A DNA stretch of 64,000 bases from Actinernus sp. WN-2022 (Eukaryota > Cnidaria > Anthozoa > Actiniaria > Actinernidae): contig JAOWCC010000322.1 in assembly GCA_030867875.1 (NCBI GenBank), forward strand, positions 124,001 through 188,000, given 5' to 3'. The position numbers and the translations under genes are program-made. This document shows positions 60,926 through 64,000 of the stretch, piece after piece; the stretch's first letter is position 1, and each line of letters begins with the position of its first letter. The notes beneath the pieces were generated by a model. That model was not told the origin of the DNA. It was given only the letters and a program-made list of their open reading frames with translations, and made no database searches.

Positions 60926-62565
60926 AAAAAAAAGAATTCGAATTCTAACTCTTGAAATGAAACCATTTGATAGAATGTGAAAAAAATATTTCTTTCAGGA
61001 TTTCATTTGAAGTCGATCGTGGAGCTGAAAGTATTGGTTTGTCCAAAACGGTTTACAAAACAACTTTTGCGAGGTGACCGGTCAAAAATAAGATAGCAGT
61101 AAAAGCCTAGTATCGTATTTTTGGTCAGGATTTTATTTTTTATTAAAGGCTTACATTATTTCACTAAAGTAGGAAGATATAAGAAAAAATATTTTCAGTG
61201 TTATTTTATGCTTTTAAACACTAATATTGATTATTGTATCAGGACCGGTTTTACAACAGAACTGGGGCTCGCTTCTGTATGCCAAATATATCCGTTACTA
61301 TGGAAACATGGCTTACAGTAAGCCTCTGTCAATTTAAACTCGTTCGTGAAGGCAGTTACATAATGATATAATATTTTATGCCGCGTCATTTGCTAGTTAT
61401 AAAGAGATCGAGAGCTCTGCATGGCGTCGCACTAGTTTGCTGAAACATTGAGCAAATATAATTATATCCAGTCTCAGTTTGGAATAAATCTGGCCACTAC
61501 TGTGACGGTTTTATTTAAACATAATATGTCAACGACAATAATGTCCTATACAATAAACAATTGTTTCAGCAAAGGTGAGAGAAGACCAGCCAAACTCACG
61601 AAAAAAAAGGAAAATAATAATTATATAAGATAGTCTGCAAGCAGGTGCAGGGGAGGCGGCGGGAAAAAAAATCCGCCTTAGGTATCTAGAAATGTTGTTG
61701 CCGCAAAGTTGGTCAGAGTAGGAAGGGCCGCCTGTATGGCAGAACATGATTAACCACCATAGATGGGAACGCCCGCTTCCTCTGATTGGTAATATAATTA
61801 CAATAGCAGATACCAACTCTCCCGCTTTTGGCGGGAGACATACGCTTTTTAACCTCATCTCCCGCTCTCCCGCTTTGAGTCCAAAATCTCCGGCTCTTTC
61901 GCTGTCCTTTTTGGTTGTGACTCACGCGCGATCATTACAAATCAGACAGATCCATACGAAGCAGTGATCTCCCGCTTTTAGAACTCTAGGGGTTGGCATC
62001 TCTGCAATAGCTATATCCATGCAACACTTCCTTGACATAAGATCACATTACTCTTTTATCGTAATGTTTATTATTTGCTTTAGTTAAATAACGTGCTTTT
62101 CGTGAGAGGAGAGGCGGAACATGTTTCCCTTTAACACTAAAGCAAGACAACAGCCAGGGGCGTATTCAGGTTTAAAAAAATTGTAGACCCAACAACCAGC
62201 CCGTAAGTGTCGCTTCTTGGGGAGTCCGGAGGGATGCTCCCCAGGAAATCAGACTTAATTTTAGACTGTTGAAATGCCTTCTGCTGCACTTTCAGGTCAT
62301 GTTTTGTGTATTTCGACAGCTCCTCAAGACTAAAATTCATTTCTAATAAGACAAGTAGGCTGTAAAATGTGTAGGCTCGGGTCGACGGGAATATAGGTTA
62401 GATACACCACTGAGTACTGACAGCAACAAACGACAAATAGTTCATAATGCTTTTTATATTGCTCTTCTTCGTTATATTTTAAAACGACTTAGTATTACAT
62501 GTACTAGTTAAGTTCTTTTATAGACTAAGAAAATAAAACACAAGGTACTTTTGCTCTAAAGTATG
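60926..62565. other. Intergenic region, unassigned
   Basis: Contains repeated CTCCCGCTTTT and GCGGGAGA words at 61800-61975. No exon with conserved content recognised. Confidence 0.4.
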
Positions 62566-62566
62566 T

Positions 62567-62743
62567 TTTATTGCCAGTTCTCAACTGATCATGATGAAAT
62601 AAATTTAGTTCTGCTTGTTCCTAAATACAATAGACATTAATTACAATATAAGAGATACTTCAGACTATACTACATTTATAATGATGCAACTTCATCTTAA
62701 CTTGGGTCAGCGTCCACTGATTAGCGACCATACCTTAAAAGAA
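62567..62743 (-). other. Possible last exon and 3' UTR of a further minus-strand gene
   Basis: On the minus strand a pyrimidine-rich ATTTCTTTTAAG acceptor is followed by an early stop in every frame, a plain AT-rich stretch, AATAAA (62567-62572), and a TTGTGTTTT run shortly after. This looks like a terminal exon, but no upstream coding exon was found before the window ends. Confidence 0.3.
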
Positions 62744-62759
62744 ATAAAATCAAGATAAT

Positions 62760-64000
62760 GTTAACCTTACCCTACCCCTGCGAGCAGATATTCTCCTCTC
62801 TTAGCTTGGTAGAGAGGGACAGAGAGAACAATCTCTGATCGTATAAAGATCATCAAGTCTGAAATACTAAATCAATGAGGGATACGATTATAAGAATCAC
62901 GGATAAAAAACAAATCAGTAAGATATTTGTTTTTACAAGAAGAGGCGGTCTAACAGATATGCCTTTCAAAGGTACAAGGATCAACTGGGATATTTACCAT
63001 TTTTCATGTTGAATCTGATTAAAATCAGTTCTAGACATATTTTCTAAAATATATCACGGTGACGTTTTAGCTAAAACTGACTTTCAGTCAATCCCCTGAC
63101 TTAAATATTTTATAAATACCATGTTGGTTGGTCTTAACAAGAGAAGATTATGACAACCAAGATGGCAGTGATCAGGTCACACGAAAACGAAGAGTAGCTG
63201 ATATTACAATTGCATCTACGAATAGCAGTTTCAGCGGTATTGCCCCGAACGCGTCACTTCAATGTAATGAAGCACTTGGCCATCGGCCCAATAAAATGTT
63301 TCGTTTCCCATCGCTCGACCGACACAATGTTTTGGAAAAGTTAAAGAAAATACAAAGCTTGACACCGACCCAATTTTTTGGAAAAGTTAAAAAAATAATG
63401 AAGACCATTTTTTAACTACACCTCTTTCCCGAGCTCTCCACGTATTAGTTTCTTGCTTTTCTCATACAAATTGTCAATCCACAACTAGTAGAGGAAAAAG
63501 TAGTCGAGGAATACATGAAAACGTTTACGTGAGTTTTCAAGCCGACTTGGTCCATTCTTGGTTCCATTCCCTAACGTTCTTCTTTCTCCGACCGACCGAC
63601 TCACCATCACGAGAGAGAGGACGATGGGAACGAAACATTTTATTGGGATGGCCTATTCAAACTGTGTATCTAAATTAGTTGTGATTGTGTAAGTGGGTAT
63701 TGGTGTCACACAAGAATGACGGTTTCATGATGGAGCTTCATTACATTGAAGTGAGGCATTCGGGTCAATAGCGATACTTACTACACGTCATCCATTGTCA
63801 TTAATGTGCCAACAAGAGATCATTGGTTTCTGACACAAAGCGGCCTTTTGAAATCATGGTTGGAACATTAGCATAACAATTGTAATGTTTATCAACACAA
63901 AGTATCGCTATACCACTGAAACTGCTATTCGTAGACACAATTGTAATATCAGCTATTATAATAATTATGTTCTAACAAGTTAAATATATGTTGTAGCCTA
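62760..64000. other. Right edge, unassigned
   Basis: An open frame at 63128-63415 contains a duplicated 20-base word (AATGTTTTGGAAAAGTTAAA / AATTTTTTGGAAAAGTTAAA) and does not resemble a known protein. No gene supported. Confidence 0.35.

Noticed and set aside
63128..63415. 95-residue plus-strand open frame
   Set aside because: Contains an internal duplicated 20-base word and no recognisable domain; no neighbouring exon fits.

Overview
The window looks like nuclear DNA of an intron-rich, AT-rich invertebrate, most likely an anthozoan cnidarian such as a stony coral. That reading rests on GT-AG introns, a secreted multidomain gene cut into 17 coding exons, an astacin/TSP1/MAM architecture, tRNA-headed SINEs, fossil non-LTR retrotransposons and a dense carpet of short inverted-repeat elements. 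No bacterial-type genes, rRNA or genuine tRNA were seen. Species cannot be named from this alone.

Two paralogous protease genes face each other tail to tail. Gene A (+, 3692-13399) is the 3' part of an astacin zinc metalloprotease with two thrombospondin type 1 repeats (TSR) and one MAM domain; its first exons are not in the window. Gene B (-, 59045-20977) appears complete: 17 coding exons that join in one frame to 905 residues, with signal peptide, propeptide, astacin domain, two TSRs and three MAM domains. Over their shared part A and B have the same exon boundaries and intron phases, and B has two extra MAM modules of three exons each. Both proteins are predicted to be secreted: the astacin domain would cut extracellular substrates, and the TSR and MAM domains would place it in matrix or on partners. 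About 7.6 kb of repeat-rich DNA separates the two 3' ends.

Almost everything else is repeat. From left to right the main ones are: a 32-bp minisatellite inside a TIR-bounded element (283-1983); a 638-bp TIR element (2207-2844); an 83-bp array in a gene A intron (8575-9184); an 84-nt hairpin (10815-11008); an 85-bp satellite between the genes (17036-18108); MITE and foldback elements at 19.8-24 kb; a frame-broken LINE (25315-28390) in gene B intron 13; a 1.9-kb ATGTC-based satellite in intron 12; a nest of two inverted-repeat elements (38771-41808) in intron 9; LINE fragments in introns 8 and 5; a SINE inserted into a MITE (46389-46995); and, upstream of gene B, a 450-bp foldback inserted with TTAA duplication into a four-copy tandem array (60141-60925). 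At the right edge there may be the last exon of another minus-strand gene.
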